Positions 26,622 to 36,689 of a DNA stretch of 64,000 nucleotides are shown piece after piece. The stretch is from positions 26,695-90,694 of the forward strand of contig NZ_BMRN01000030.1 of the NCBI RefSeq assembly GCF_014648655.1. Reading direction: 5' to 3'. Position 1 is the first letter of the stretch; the number at the start of each line of letters is the position of its first letter. The DNA comes from Streptomyces atratus. Lineage in GTDB: Bacteria > Actinomycetota > Actinomycetes > Streptomycetales > Streptomycetaceae. The notes under the pieces are model-generated. The model was not told the origin of the DNA, searched no databases, and worked only from the letters and a program-made list of their open reading frames with translations. Position numbers and translations under genes: made by a program.

Positions 26622-27467
26622 CTGCGGCACCTGCGCTGCCTGGTCACCATCGTCGACACCGGCGGCTTCACCGATGCAGCGATCGAGCTCGGTGTTTCCC
26701 AGGCCGCGGTCTCCCGCACCCTGATTGCGCTGGAGCGAATCCTCGGCGTACGGCTGCTGCACCGCACCAGCCGTACCGTCACCCCCACCACCGCCGGTGT
26801 ACAGGTACTCGCCGGCGCCCGCCACCTGCTCGCCGACGCCGATGAACTGGTGCGCCTGGCCACCACTGGCCACACCCGCCTGCGCGTCGGCCACGCCTGG
26901 TCGGCAATGGGCCGCCACACCACCGAGTTCCAGCGGCGCTGGCACGACCGCCGCCCCGATGTCGAACTGCACCTGATCCGCCACAACACCCCCACCGGTG
27001 GCCTGGCCGAGGGCCTGTGCGACCTGGCCGTCGTCCGCACCGCCATCGACACCCGCCGCTATGCCCACGCCCTTGTCGGCCAGGAGCGCCGCTGTGTGGC
27101 CCTGGCCTCAGACGACCCATGGGCCAGGCGTCGCAGTGTCCGGCTGGAGGAAATCCGCGAGCGCACCCTCGTCGTCGACCGCCGCACCGGCACAACCACC
27201 CTGGACCTGTGGCCCGAAGGTTTCCGCCCCGCCGTGGAGAACACCCAGGACATCGACGACTGGCTGGCCGCCATCGCCACCGGCCGTTGCGTCGGCGTCA
27301 CGCCACAGGCCACCGCCACCCAGTACCGCCGTGACGGCATCACCTACCGGCCCCTGCGTGACGCCGACCCCGTGCCTGTCCACTTCATCTGGCGCCGGCA
27401 TGACCCCCACCCTGCTACTCACGCTGCCGTCGCCCTGCTCTCCGACCTCTACCGAGAAGACGCCTGA
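26622..27467 (+). CDS. LysR family regulator, start unclear
   Basis: About 281 aa. Helix-turn-helix at the N-terminus is complete: LRCLVTIVDTGGFTDAAIEL and VSQAAVSRTLIALERILGVR, followed by LLHRTSRTVTPTTAGVQVL. The effector domain carries TRLRVGHAWSAMGRHTTEFQ and the closing IWRRHDPHPATHAAVALL. The frame is closed by TGA at 26607, and between it and the first family residue there is no ATG, GTG or TTG, only CTG at 26622 (GGAG 6 nt upstream). Either a CTG start is used or the normal start was mutated. It probably regulates the divergent EamA exporter. Confidence 0.75.
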   Translation: MRHLRCLVTIVDTGGFTDAAIELGVSQAAVSRTLIALERILGVRLLHRTSRTVTPTTAGVQVLAGARHLLADADELVRLATTGHTRLRVGHAWSAMGRHTTEFQRRWHDRRPDVELHLIRHNTPTGGLAEGLCDLAVVRTAIDTRRYAHALVGQERRCVALASDDPWARRRSVRLEEIRERTLVVDRRTGTTTLDLWPEGFRPAVENTQDIDDWLAAIATGRCVGVTPQATATQYRRDGITYRPLRDADPVPVHFIWRRHDPHPATHAAVALLSDLYREDA

Positions 27468-27958
27468 CACCGAGCTCTCGACACGGAGCCTGGAACCGGT
27501 TCTGCTGGGGCGGCACGTCCGGAGTCACCGCCGGAGGCCCGCGAGTCGGTTTGCCGGTCGTCCCCAGGGGCCGGAACGCTGCAGGCGCCCTGCCCAGGGA
27601 CTGCGGGCCGGTGGCAGATGACGCCGGTGCCTCGGCGGCTACGGGAATACGGCGCTCGGCCGACGCGCGCGCCGATCGCAACTCCTCGGGGCGGTTCATT
27701 CCGACGGTGCGGAGAAGGATGCGCGGTCGTGCGGGCTCAGTTCCGTCCGATTTTCGGTCGCGGCCGGTACCTCGGTGGACATTCACCGGCGATTTGTTGT
27801 GCGGTGTTTGATAACCGAGCATGGAAGCTTCCCCCGGCGGTACCCGCAGCTGGCGTGCGCCCGCACGCTGGGCCGCCGCTGCACGGGCCGGGGGGCCGTG
27901 GCGCTGCCTCGCCGGGGCAGGCGACGGTACCCAGCACGATGAAAGGCGCACCATCCCC
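27468..27958. other. Intergenic, no gene seen
   Basis: About 490 bp after the LysR stop. A minus-strand frame over the permease gene extends through it but is a compositional shadow. The GAAAGG before 27959 may serve as a distant ribosome site. Confidence 0.35.
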
Positions 27959-29389
27959 ATGCACGACACCGGAACCGTCTCGCAATCGGCTCCGGCCCCG
28001 GGCGGCCCCGCTCCGGCCCCGACCCAAGGCCCCGACCCAGCCCGGACGGGGCACCTTCCGTCCCCGGAGCGGGAAGGGGGCAGCCGGCACGCCCGGCGCT
28101 TCGGGCTTCCGGTCGCCACCGCGCTGGTCATGGGCAACATCATCGGCGGCGGCATCTTCCTGCTCCCCGTGTCCGTCGCCCCGTACGGCACCATCAGCCT
28201 CGTCGCCTTCGGCGTGCTCACCGTCGGGGCCATCGCGCTCGCTCTCGTCTTCGGACGGCTCGCGCAGCGTGACCCGCGCACCGGCGGGCCGTACGTCTAC
28301 GTGCGCGAGGCCTTCGGCGATTTCGCGGGATTCCTGGCCGCCTGGTCGTACTGGATCACCTCCTGGGTGAGCAACGCGGCGCTCGCCGTCACCGCCGTGG
28401 GCTACCTGGACGTGCTGCTGCCCCTGCACGGCTCGCCGTGGCTGATGATGAGCGCCGCACTCGTCGTGCAGTGGCTGCCGGCTCTCGCCAACCTCGCCGG
28501 AACCCGTTACGTCGGCGCGGTGCAGCTCGTCTCCACCGTGCTGAAGTTCGTCCCCCTGCTGCTGGTCGCGATCGGTGGGCTGTTCTTCTTCGATCCGGAC
28601 AACCTCGGTCCCTTCCAGGCCGGCGAAGGGGGCGCGCTCGGCGCGGTCTCCGCGTCCGCCGCGATCCTGCTCTTCAGCTATCTCGGCGTCGAGTCGGCGG
28701 CGGTCAGCGCGGGTGAGGTGCGTAACCCGCGGCGCAACGTCGGGCGGGCGACCGTCCTCGGCACGCTCGGCGCGGCGCTGGTGTACCTGCTGGGTACTCT
28801 CGCCGTCTTCGGTACCGTCGCGCACGACAAGCTGCTCACCTCCAGCGCCCCCTTCACCGACGCCGTCAACGCCATGTTCGGCGGCACATGGGGCGGCATG
28901 GCGGTCGCCTGCGCGGCGCTGGTGTCGATCGTGGGCGCGCTCAACGGCTGGACGCTGCTGAGCGCCCAGACCGCGTACGCCGCCGCCCGCGACGGCCTGT
29001 TTCCGGCGCGCTTCGCGGTGAAGCGGCGCGGAGTGTCGACCTTCGGCGTGACTGTCACGGTTGTCCTCGCCTCGCTGCTGACTGTCTACAACTACATGGC
29101 CGGGACGGCCCGGGTGTTCGAGATCCTGGTGCTGGTCACGACCTTCACCGCGACCGTCCCATACCTTCTGGCGACGGCGGCCCAGCTGTACTTCCTCGTC
29201 TCGGGACAGCATGACCGGGTCCGCCCGGCTCGCCTCGCCCGTGACGCCGTGCTCGCGCTCGCCGCCTTCGGCTTCTCCATGTGGCTCCTGGCGGGCTCCG
29301 GCTACGCAGCCGTCTACCAGGGCGTGCTGTTTCTCTTCGCGGGTGTCCTGGTCTACGCATGGATGTCGGCCCGCAAAGCGCGCGCCTGA
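27959..29389 (+). CDS. APC superfamily amino acid permease
   Basis: 476 aa from ATG 27959; a Pro-rich cytoplasmic N-terminus of ~45 residues precedes twelve hydrophobic segments. The APC helix-1 signature VMGNIIGGGIFLLPVSVAPY is present (G-S/N-I-I-G-x-G-I-F). Helix 6 SYLGVESAAVSAGEVRNPRR matches the F/S-x-G-x-E consensus of substrate-gating residues, as in arginine/agmatine antiporters (AdiC, ArcD-like). Substrate cannot be fixed. Monocistronic by spacing. An upstream in-frame extension to 27821 lacks family similarity. Confidence 0.88.
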   Translation: MHDTGTVSQSAPAPGGPAPAPTQGPDPARTGHLPSPEREGGSRHARRFGLPVATALVMGNIIGGGIFLLPVSVAPYGTISLVAFGVLTVGAIALALVFGRLAQRDPRTGGPYVYVREAFGDFAGFLAAWSYWITSWVSNAALAVTAVGYLDVLLPLHGSPWLMMSAALVVQWLPALANLAGTRYVGAVQLVSTVLKFVPLLLVAIGGLFFFDPDNLGPFQAGEGGALGAVSASAAILLFSYLGVESAAVSAGEVRNPRRNVGRATVLGTLGAALVYLLGTLAVFGTVAHDKLLTSSAPFTDAVNAMFGGTWGGMAVACAALVSIVGALNGWTLLSAQTAYAAARDGLFPARFAVKRRGVSTFGVTVTVVLASLLTVYNYMAGTARVFEILVLVTTFTATVPYLLATAAQLYFLVSGQHDRVRPARLARDAVLALAAFGFSMWLLAGSGYAAVYQGVLFLFAGVLVYAWMSARKARA

Positions 29390-29966
29390 GGCCTCGGCGG
29401 GGGACTGGTCAGCCGATCGGCCAGGTGCGGGCGGGCGCGTTGGAGCGCATGTGCTCGACGTGCCGGCAGGTCATCCGGTCTGTGCGGTCGCGCGGGGCAG
29501 GCCCGCATGCGGGTCACTGCACGCCGGTGGCGCACACCTCGCATCCCACTCGCGGAAGACCGGCGGTGTGGCGGCCGTGGGCGCCGGGGTTCTGAGGGTT
29601 CCCGTCGTGTGGAGGTATGACGCGGACCGGATGTGCGCGGAGACGGCCGGCTGAGGAGGAAGTCGCCGACGTTTCAGAGTTCCGCCGACTGCCCATGGAG
29701 ATCGCCGGTTGGGTGAACGGAGTCATGCCGTCGAGGGTGGCGGGGCAACGCGCATCATCCCTTTGCGGCGGCGGGACCCCGCACATCGTTCGCGGGTGGG
29801 CCCGACGCACCGGCCCGGCCCCACACTGCACGTCAGGACCAAGTCGGCCGATCAGGTGCCGATCCCGCGATTCTGCGTAGTCCCTTCGAGTAATGCGTTA
29901 CCCACAAAGGGCGAACCGGGACAATGGGGGCGGGGGGTGGAAGGAAGATCGACGGGAGAGTGGTGC
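29390..29966. other. Gap with one doubtful small ORF
   Basis: About 580 bp. A 51-codon plus-strand frame (TTG 29440 to 29595) contains C-S-T-C-R-Q-V-I-R-S-V and ends WRPWAPGF; a C-x-x-C start could be a tiny zinc-ribbon-like protein but support is weak. The rest, including the 5' side of qcrB, shows no gene. Confidence 0.3.
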
Positions 29967-31607
29967 ATGCCCCTGCGGAGGCGTAAGGCGCAGCTGAAGG
30001 CCCGGGCCGGGCAGGCGGCGGTCAGTGGATACGGTGTGGTGGATGCGCGCCTGCCCGTCAGCGAGTTGGCCAGGCAGTTGCTGCGCAAGGCCTTTCCGGA
30101 CCACTGGTCTTTCCTCCTCGGCGAGATCGCCCTCTACTCCTTCGTGGTCCTGCTCCTCACCGGCGTGTACCTCACCCTGTTCTTCGACCCGAGCATGATG
30201 GAGAGCGTCTACACCGGCTCCTATGCGCCCCTTCAAGGCGTGAGGATGACGCAGGCCTACACCACCACCCTCGACATCAGCTTCGCCGTGCGCGGGGGCC
30301 TGCTGATCCGTCAGGTCCACCACTGGGCGGCGCTGGTTTTCGTCGCAGCGATCGCCGTCCATATGCTGCGGATCTTCTTCACCGGCGCCTTCCGCAAACC
30401 GCGGGAGGCCAACTGGATCGTGGGCGTGACACTGTTCGTACTCGCGCTCCTCGAAGGATTCGCGGGCTACTCGCTGCCCGACGACCTGCTGTCCGGTACG
30501 GGCCTGAGGACGGCGGCCACCATCGTGGGGTCGATCCCTGTCGTCGGAACGTACTTGGAGCTGTTCGTCTTCGGCGGAGGGTTCCCGGGCCATGACGTGA
30601 TCCCCCGTCTGTATCCCGTGCATGTCCTGCTCGTGCCCGGCCTGATTGTGGCGCTGATCACCGCTCATCTCATCCTGGTGGTCTACCTCAAACACACGCA
30701 CTGGGCGGGTCAGGGGAAGACCAATGAGAACGCCGTCGGCTCACCGGCGTTTCCTCATTTCACCGCGAAGACCACAGGTTTCTTCCTCATGGTGTTCGGC
30801 GTACTGACCTTGCTGGGCGCGCTCGCCCAGATCAACCCAGTATGGAACTACGGCCCCTACCGCGCCGACCAGGTTTCCGGTAACGCACAGCCGGACTGGT
30901 ATGTCGGGTTCCTGGAGGGCGCGCTCCGGCTGATGCCGCCGTGGGAGACCGACATCGCGGGGCACACCATCATGTGGAATGTGTTCATTCCGGCGGTTGT
31001 GCTGCCGGGCGTGGTCTTCACAGTGCTGTTTCTCTATCCCTTCTTCGAGAAGTGGGTGACGGGCGACCGCAGGGAACACCATCTGTGCGACCGGCCGCGC
31101 AACCGGCCGACCCGTACGGGGCTCGGCGTGGCGGCCATCGTCTTCTACGCCGTTCTCCTGGTCGCCGGCGGCAACGACGTCGTCGCCCTCTCGTTCAGGG
31201 TTTCGGTCGAGGCCATGACCTGGATCCTCAGAACCGCGCTGATCGCTGCTCCGCTCCTGGCCTTCGCGTTGACCAAACGCCTCTGCCTGGCCCTTCAGAT
31301 GCGGGACCGCCGCCGGCTGACCGAGGGCGAGGAGACCGGCCAGGTGACCCAGTCGATGAACGGCGACCTCTCGGAGAGCCACCGCGGCCTGAGCCCGACA
31401 GCCCGCTACCGCATCCTGATGCGTGATGTCCCGACGCCCCTGGAGCTCCCCGCGGAGGGCCCGGTCTCGCGTCGGCGACGGCTTCGGTCCGTATTGAGCG
31501 GCTGGTACTACGGGGACCGCGTGGAACTGCCCGCCACGGACGAGCAAAGGTCCCGGATCGCCGAGCGGACCGCGCCGCCGGAGCCGGTCCGCGGGCCCGA
31601 GGGCTGA
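29967..31607 (+). CDS. qcrB: Cytochrome b subunit of bc1 complex (QcrB paralogue)
   Basis: 546 aa, the length of the streptomycete QcrB. ATG 29967 has GGGAG about 8 nt upstream. Both haem-ligand pairs are visible: LIRQVHHWAALVFVAAIAVH in helix B and LYPVHVLLVPGLIVALITAH in helix D. The Qo-site region NPVWNYGPYRADQVSGNAQP is intact (quinol-oxidation P-x-W-Y motif follows as PDWYVGFLEGALRL). It would pass electrons from menaquinol to cytochromes c. Unlike the usual qcrCAB operon, no qcrA or qcrC adjoins it; instead it converges on ctaF-ctaD copies. Probably a second, accessory copy. Confidence 0.93.
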   Translation: MPLRRRKAQLKARAGQAAVSGYGVVDARLPVSELARQLLRKAFPDHWSFLLGEIALYSFVVLLLTGVYLTLFFDPSMMESVYTGSYAPLQGVRMTQAYTTTLDISFAVRGGLLIRQVHHWAALVFVAAIAVHMLRIFFTGAFRKPREANWIVGVTLFVLALLEGFAGYSLPDDLLSGTGLRTAATIVGSIPVVGTYLELFVFGGGFPGHDVIPRLYPVHVLLVPGLIVALITAHLILVVYLKHTHWAGQGKTNENAVGSPAFPHFTAKTTGFFLMVFGVLTLLGALAQINPVWNYGPYRADQVSGNAQPDWYVGFLEGALRLMPPWETDIAGHTIMWNVFIPAVVLPGVVFTVLFLYPFFEKWVTGDRREHHLCDRPRNRPTRTGLGVAAIVFYAVLLVAGGNDVVALSFRVSVEAMTWILRTALIAAPLLAFALTKRLCLALQMRDRRRLTEGEETGQVTQSMNGDLSESHRGLSPTARYRILMRDVPTPLELPAEGPVSRRRRLRSVLSGWYYGDRVELPATDEQRSRIAERTAPPEPVRGPEG

Positions 31608-31616
31608 GAACCGTCC

Positions 31617-32006
31617 TCAGTCCTGGGCGCGCGCGTATTGGAAGACCATTCCGAACACCCCTGCCAGGACCACGCCCAGCCCGATCAGGAAGAGCCACAG
31701 ACCGAACACCACACCGAGAGCGAGCACGGCCATCCCTGCGGCTGTCAGCGACGGCCAGATGCTGTGCGGAGAAAAGAAGTCCACCGGGCCGGACCGCTCA
31801 TGGATGTCTCCGTCCCCGCGGTCCTCGGGGCGCAGGCCCTTCCTCCGGTAGTTGGTGGCGAAGAAGAACGTGACCAGCGACGCCATGAGGAACGAGATGG
31901 TCAGAGCCGCCGTGCCTGTCGGATCCCGGGACCACACGGCGTAGAGAACATCGGTCACGAGAAAGAACCCCGCGACTCCGGCGAAGAGAACGGCCTCGGT
32001 CTTCAT
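31617..32006 (-). CDS. ctaF: Cytochrome c oxidase subunit IV (actinobacterial type)
   Basis: 129 aa with four membrane segments, for example LFAGVAGFFLVTDVLYAVWS and MAVLALGVVFGLWLFLIGLG. The central acidic loop RPEDRGDGDIHERSGPVDFF matches the actinobacterial CtaF pattern. ATG 32006 overlaps the ctaD stop by 4 nt, so the pair is translationally coupled. It stabilises subunit I of the aa3 oxidase in the bc1-aa3 supercomplex. Confidence 0.9.
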   Translation of the reverse strand: MKTEAVLFAGVAGFFLVTDVLYAVWSRDPTGTAALTISFLMASLVTFFFATNYRRKGLRPEDRGDGDIHERSGPVDFFSPHSIWPSLTAAGMAVLALGVVFGLWLFLIGLGVVLAGVFGMVFQYARAQD

Positions 32007-33715
32007 TCGCCCGACTCCTCCGAGGCGCCCGATGTGGAGTGGGGCCCGCCTCGGCCGAGGCCCGGCTTCTCTGGTGTGAGGGGGTGGTGCAGGTCGAAGG
32101 CCGGCGAGTCGGAACGTACGCGAGGCAAAGCCCGGAAATTGTGCCTCGGAGGCGGGCAGGAGGTCGCCCACTCCAGGGAACGGCCGAACCCCCACGGGTC
32201 GTCCACCTCGACCTTCGGCGCGTAGCGGCTGGTGTGCCACACGTTGTACAGGAATGGCAGTGTCGACAGGCCCAGCAGAAAGGAGCCGATGGACGAGGCC
32301 GTATTGAGCAAGGTGAAGCCGTCCACCGCGAGATAGTCGGCGTAACGCCGGGGCATTCCGGCCTCACCCAGCCAGTGCTGGACCAGGAAGGTCAGCTGAA
32401 AGCCGACGAACAAGGTCCAGAAATGAAGACGTCCGATGCGTTCGTCCAGCATGCGTCCGGTCAACTTGGGCCACCAGAAGTAGAAGCCGCCGAACATCGC
32501 GAAGACCACTGTTCCGAAGAGCACGTAATGGAGGTGGGCGACGATGAAGTACGAATCGGTGAGATGGAAGTCCAGCGGGGGTGAGGCGATCAGCACTCCG
32601 CTGAGGCCGCCGAGGAGAAAAGTCACGAGGAAGCCAATCGCCCAGAGCATGGGTGTCTCGAACGAGATACTGCCGTGCCACATGGTGCCGATCCAGTTGA
32701 AGAACTTGACACCGGTGGGCACGGCGATGATGAACGACATGGCGGAGAAGAAGGGCAGGAGAACGGCTCCCGTCGCAAACATGTGGTGGGCCCAGACAAC
32801 CGCCGAGAGCATGGTGATGCTGATCGTGGCCATCACCATTCCGAAATACCCGAACATCGGCTTCCGGCTGAACGCGGGAATGATCTCGCTCACCACTCCG
32901 AAGAAGGGCAACGCGACAATGTAGACCTCGGGATGTCCGAAGAACCAGAACAGGTGCTGCCACAGCAGCGCCCCGCCATTCGCGGAGTCGAAAACATGCG
33001 CCCCGAACTTCCGGTCGGCCTCGAGGACGAGCAGCGTGGCAGCGAGCACCGGAAACGCGAGCAGCGCGAGGATCGAGGTGAACAGAATATTCCAGGTGAA
33101 GATCGGAATCCGGAACATGGTCATACCCGGGGCGCGCAGACAGACGATCGTGGTGATGAAATTGACCGATGCCAGGGTCGTACTGATCCCCGACAGCACC
33201 AGGCCCATGGTCCAGAGGTCTCCGCCGGCGCCGGGCGAGAAGACGGCACTGTTCAGCGGAGCGTAGGCGAACCAGCCGAAGTGTGCCGCGCCGCCGGGCA
33301 CCACGAAGCCGGACACCACGATGATTCCGCCGAAGAGGAAGAGCCAGTAGGTGAGCGCGTTGAGGCGGGGGAAGGCGACGTCGGGCGCGCCGATCTGGAG
33401 TGGCATGATCGCGTTCGCGAAGCCGCCGAACATCGGCGTGGCGAACAGCAGCATCATGATGGTGCCGTGGATGGTGAACAGTTGGTTGTACTGTTCTGCG
33501 CTGACGATCTGGAGTCCTGGCCGGGCCAGCTCCGCTCGCATGAGCATGGCCATCACCCCGGCCAGCAGGAAGAACCCGAACGCGGTGACCATGTAGAGAT
33601 TGCCGATGACCTTGTGGTCCGTGGTCGTCAGCCAGCCCATGAGCCTCACACCGGCATTGATGCGCTTGTTGGCCGCCGGCTCGGCCGGCGGGGCTTCCTG
33701 CAGGTCCTGCGCCAT
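32003..33715 (-). CDS. ctaD: Cytochrome c oxidase subunit I
   Basis: 570 aa. All haem-copper oxidase features can be seen: the low-spin haem His in LFTIHGTIMML, the Cu_B/Tyr region FWFFGHPEVYIVALP, the Cu_B histidines VVWAHHMFATGAV, and the haem a/a3 histidines in FIVAHLHYVLFG. It should reduce O2 to water in the membrane. Typical Streptomyces carry ctaCDFE together; here only D and F are present, so subunits II and III must come from elsewhere. Probable paralogue of the main ctaD. Confidence 0.95.
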   Translation of the reverse strand: MAQDLQEAPPAEPAANKRINAGVRLMGWLTTTDHKVIGNLYMVTAFGFFLLAGVMAMLMRAELARPGLQIVSAEQYNQLFTIHGTIMMLLFATPMFGGFANAIMPLQIGAPDVAFPRLNALTYWLFLFGGIIVVSGFVVPGGAAHFGWFAYAPLNSAVFSPGAGGDLWTMGLVLSGISTTLASVNFITTIVCLRAPGMTMFRIPIFTWNILFTSILALLAFPVLAATLLVLEADRKFGAHVFDSANGGALLWQHLFWFFGHPEVYIVALPFFGVVSEIIPAFSRKPMFGYFGMVMATISITMLSAVVWAHHMFATGAVLLPFFSAMSFIIAVPTGVKFFNWIGTMWHGSISFETPMLWAIGFLVTFLLGGLSGVLIASPPLDFHLTDSYFIVAHLHYVLFGTVVFAMFGGFYFWWPKLTGRMLDERIGRLHFWTLFVGFQLTFLVQHWLGEAGMPRRYADYLAVDGFTLLNTASSIGSFLLGLSTLPFLYNVWHTSRYAPKVEVDDPWGFGRSLEWATSCPPPRHNFRALPRVRSDSPAFDLHHPLTPEKPGLGRGGPHSTSGASEESGE

Positions 33716-33972
33716 CGGTTATCCGTCCCTCCCGGTTGACTCGATGGTGGAGCCTGCCACCATGGACGGCCCGTACGACTGGCGGTGACACCTCGAATTT
33801 CACCGGTTCACCGGTGCTCCGATCGGGTGTCCCAGCCGCCCGCAGCGTCCAGGATGCCCGTCGGTCATGGGCCGGACCGTCGTCATGTCTGGTGCAGGCG
33901 CCGGGGCGGACCGGGTGACGGCGCGTCTGTCCGGGCGGGAACACGCGGCTGGGCCCTGCAGCGGACCAGCTG
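33716..33972. promoter_or_regulatory. ctaD upstream region joined to the truncated protease
   Basis: The 250 bp hold the promoter of ctaD (minus strand) and the junction where the M4 protease gene lost its 5' part. No coding frame is recognised. Confidence 0.35.
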
Positions 33973-35823
33973 TTGTGGCCCTGCGGCCGGCCCGCGAACC
34001 GGGCGGTTCCCCTGGCGACCTCCGCGAGCGACCGGTTCGACGCCACCAACACATCGTCCGGCGCCGTCGACGCACACCTGAACGCCTCGAAGGTCTACGA
34101 ATATCTCAAGGACAAGCTCGGCCGTGACGGCGTCGACGGCAAGGGCGGCACGATCTACTCCGTCGTCAACGTCGCGAACAACGGCAAGGACTACGCCAAC
34201 GCCTTCTGGGACGGCTCCAAGATGGTCTACGGCCACATGGACGGTGTGCCGCTGTCCGTGGGCCTGGACGTGGTCGGCCACGAGATGACCCACGGCGTCA
34301 CCGAGCACACCGCCGGCCTCGTCTACCTGAACCAGTCGGGCGCGCTCAACGAGGCGATCTCCGACTACTTCGGCAATGCCATGGAAACCGCCGACAAGGG
34401 CGTCGCGATGAGCGACCCGACGTCCGGCCTCATCGGCGAGTACCTCTGCAACGGCACCAAGCCGCTGGAGGAGTGTGCGCTGCGCGACCTCAACGACGGT
34501 CGCAACGCGCAGAAGGACTACGAGCCCATCACGCTCGACATCGACAACGGCGGTGTGCACCACAACTCCACCATCGTCGGTGGCGCACTGTGGGACATCC
34601 GCAAGAACATCGACGCGGACCTCGCCGACCGGATCATTTACCGGGCGAGCCAGAACTATCTCACGCCACTGTCCGGCTACACCGACATGCGCAATGCGGT
34701 CACCCTGGCCGCGAGGTCCCTGAAGGTCTCCGCTGCCGAACTCGACACCATCGGCCGGGCCTTCGACGACCACGGCATCGAGGAGGGATGGGAGCAGAAG
34801 GCCGGCACCCATGACGGCACCACCATCGGCGCCGACGTCCTGCCCGCCTACGAGGTCTACAGCGGCATCGACGAGCAGGCCGCCCAGATCAGTGGCGATG
34901 TCTACGCCATCGGCCACGGTGACGCGATCGCCTGGGGCGAGGGCGGTGCCGCCTTCGGCATCACAGTCGGACGCTTCGGTAAAACTCCCCAGCACGAGCT
35001 GGCGCAGTCGGACGCCTACCTGATGGACCCGTCCCTCGACGACGAGCGTGTCGTCTTCACCCGGATCTCCGCCGCCGGCGTCGGCATCTACCGGGCCGGA
35101 GACAAGGGTCAGGGCGCGATCAAGAAGCTGGTCGACACCCCGGACGCCGACGAGACCGAGCCGGTCACCGAGAACGGTGCCCTCGCCTACATCAGCACCA
35201 CTGCCGATGGCGAGCAGGATGTCATGCTCCTGAAGGCCGACGGCACCACGGTCAACGTGACGCCCGAAGCCGGGACCAAGGCCTCGCGCCTCGCCATGAA
35301 GAACGGCACCATCGCCTGGGCCGGCGGCGACGGGACGTACCTGTACGTCTACGACATCGCCACGGGGACGACCCAGAACAAGCGGATCCCCGGCTTCCTG
35401 TTCAACAGCATCTCGGACATCCAGCTCACCTCGGACCGCGTCTTCTACCGCATCAGCGGCGGGTTCCTGATCCCGAGCACCACCATCGGATCGACACCGG
35501 CCGCAGACGTGACCCAAATGAAGAGCCTGACCTACCCGAAGAGTCTGTACGTCGCTCAGTTCTCGGTCAGCGACGAGTACTTCGCCTACTCGACGTACGA
35601 CATCTGGGGCGCTCTCGGCGCCTGGAGCGGTCCGACCAATGTGAAGGTCTCCAGGACCGAGGACGTGCTGGCCGGGCTGAACAACTTCAGCTTCGCTTCC
35701 TGCTCCTCCGGTTCGCAGCTGGCCCCGTCGCTCGGTGACGGACAGCGGATCGTCTGGCTGGACACCACAGCCGCTGCGACGGACGTGGTGACGCGCGGGA
35801 CGTTCGCGGGCACCTGCGAGTAG
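33973..35823 (+). pseudogene. M4 (thermolysin-like) metalloprotease lacking signal and propeptide
   Basis: An open frame of 616 codons, but family similarity begins only near 34027 (ATSASDRFDATNTSSGAVDA). The normal signal peptide, FTP/PepSY propeptide and first part of the catalytic domain (~200 residues) are missing. The zinc site is complete: VVGHEMTHGVTEHTAGLVYL (His ~103, His ~107) and the third ligand Glu in ALNEAISDYFG. The acid/base-stabilising His region LDIDNGGVHHNSTIVGGALW is present. The C-terminal ~320 residues are a beta-propeller-like extension (repeats such as GEQDVMLLKADGTTVNV). Without signal and propeptide it cannot fold and be exported normally, so a decayed gene is most likely. 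Confidence 0.75.
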
Positions 35824-35839
35824 CATCCGCCACACGCCG

Positions 35840-35872
35840 GAGGTGGTCACCGGACCTTCCGGTGACCACCTC
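35840..35872 (+). terminator. Hairpin terminator after the M4 protease frame
   Basis: Perfect 14-bp stem (35840-35853 with 35859-35872) with a 5-nt loop, 16 nt after the stop codon at 35823. A good intrinsic terminator without U-tract. Confidence 0.8.
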
Positions 35873-36689
35873 TTCGCGTACGAGCAACCAAACGCTCGTC
35901 AACTTCCTGGCGACGACAGTGCGTACCGGACCTGTGACGCCGCTCGGTGCACCACGACGAACCGTTGCGCTCGTGGACACGCACGACCGTCGACTCGGGC
36001 GGGTGCTGTCCAGGGCCTCCGCCTTGAGCCGGTCGGGAGAACGGGCCGCACCCGGCCGACGGCACCCACACACAGGTGATCAACGAGTGCGTTCCGTGAG
36101 CAACTCCGCCAAGCGGTCGACGAATTCGCGCTGCCAATCCAACCGTGATCCGTTGCCGGTGCTGCGGAATCCGTGGCGGCGGCCACAGAACGCAGCCTGG
36201 ACGGCATGGAGCCGGGCCCACCCACCCCGGGCGCGGTCGCGATCGAGTTCTGCGGCCTCGGTGAAGACGTACAGCGTGGCACATCGGCATCGGCGGTGCT
36301 CTCCTGTCACACCGGTTGCAGCCTCGCCGTCCCGCGGCGGCAGGGCTTTCGCTTGTCCGCGGCCGGTCGCCGAGGAGGCCGGGCCGGAAACGCGAAAGGG
36401 CCACGCCCAATAGGCGAGACCGCTTCGTGTTGCTGAGGCCGGGGCACTACGTGTCGCGGTCGACACGGCGACGCTGGGTCGCGGCGGCTCACTGCCGGTG
36501 CGCAACGCCGGCCCGACTGCTACGCGGTACCGCTCATGCGCCGGCCGCTGAAGCCAATGGCCGGGAGTGTGAAGAGCTGCCCGGCACACAATGCGGGCGC
36601 CCGCGGCGGACGTGACACATGGTCCGGCCGGTGTTCTCCGGAGCTCAGAGCACTGGCGAACACCGGCCGGCGTGTTTGGCGGGGGCCGG
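35873..36689. other. Long stretch without a supported gene
   Basis: About 800 bp. The minus-strand frame 36080-36589 has a well-behaved C-terminal stretch (WQREFVDRLAELLTERTR) preceded by Arg/Cys-rich sequence, and might be the tail of a decayed gene. No family is recognised. Confidence 0.35.
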
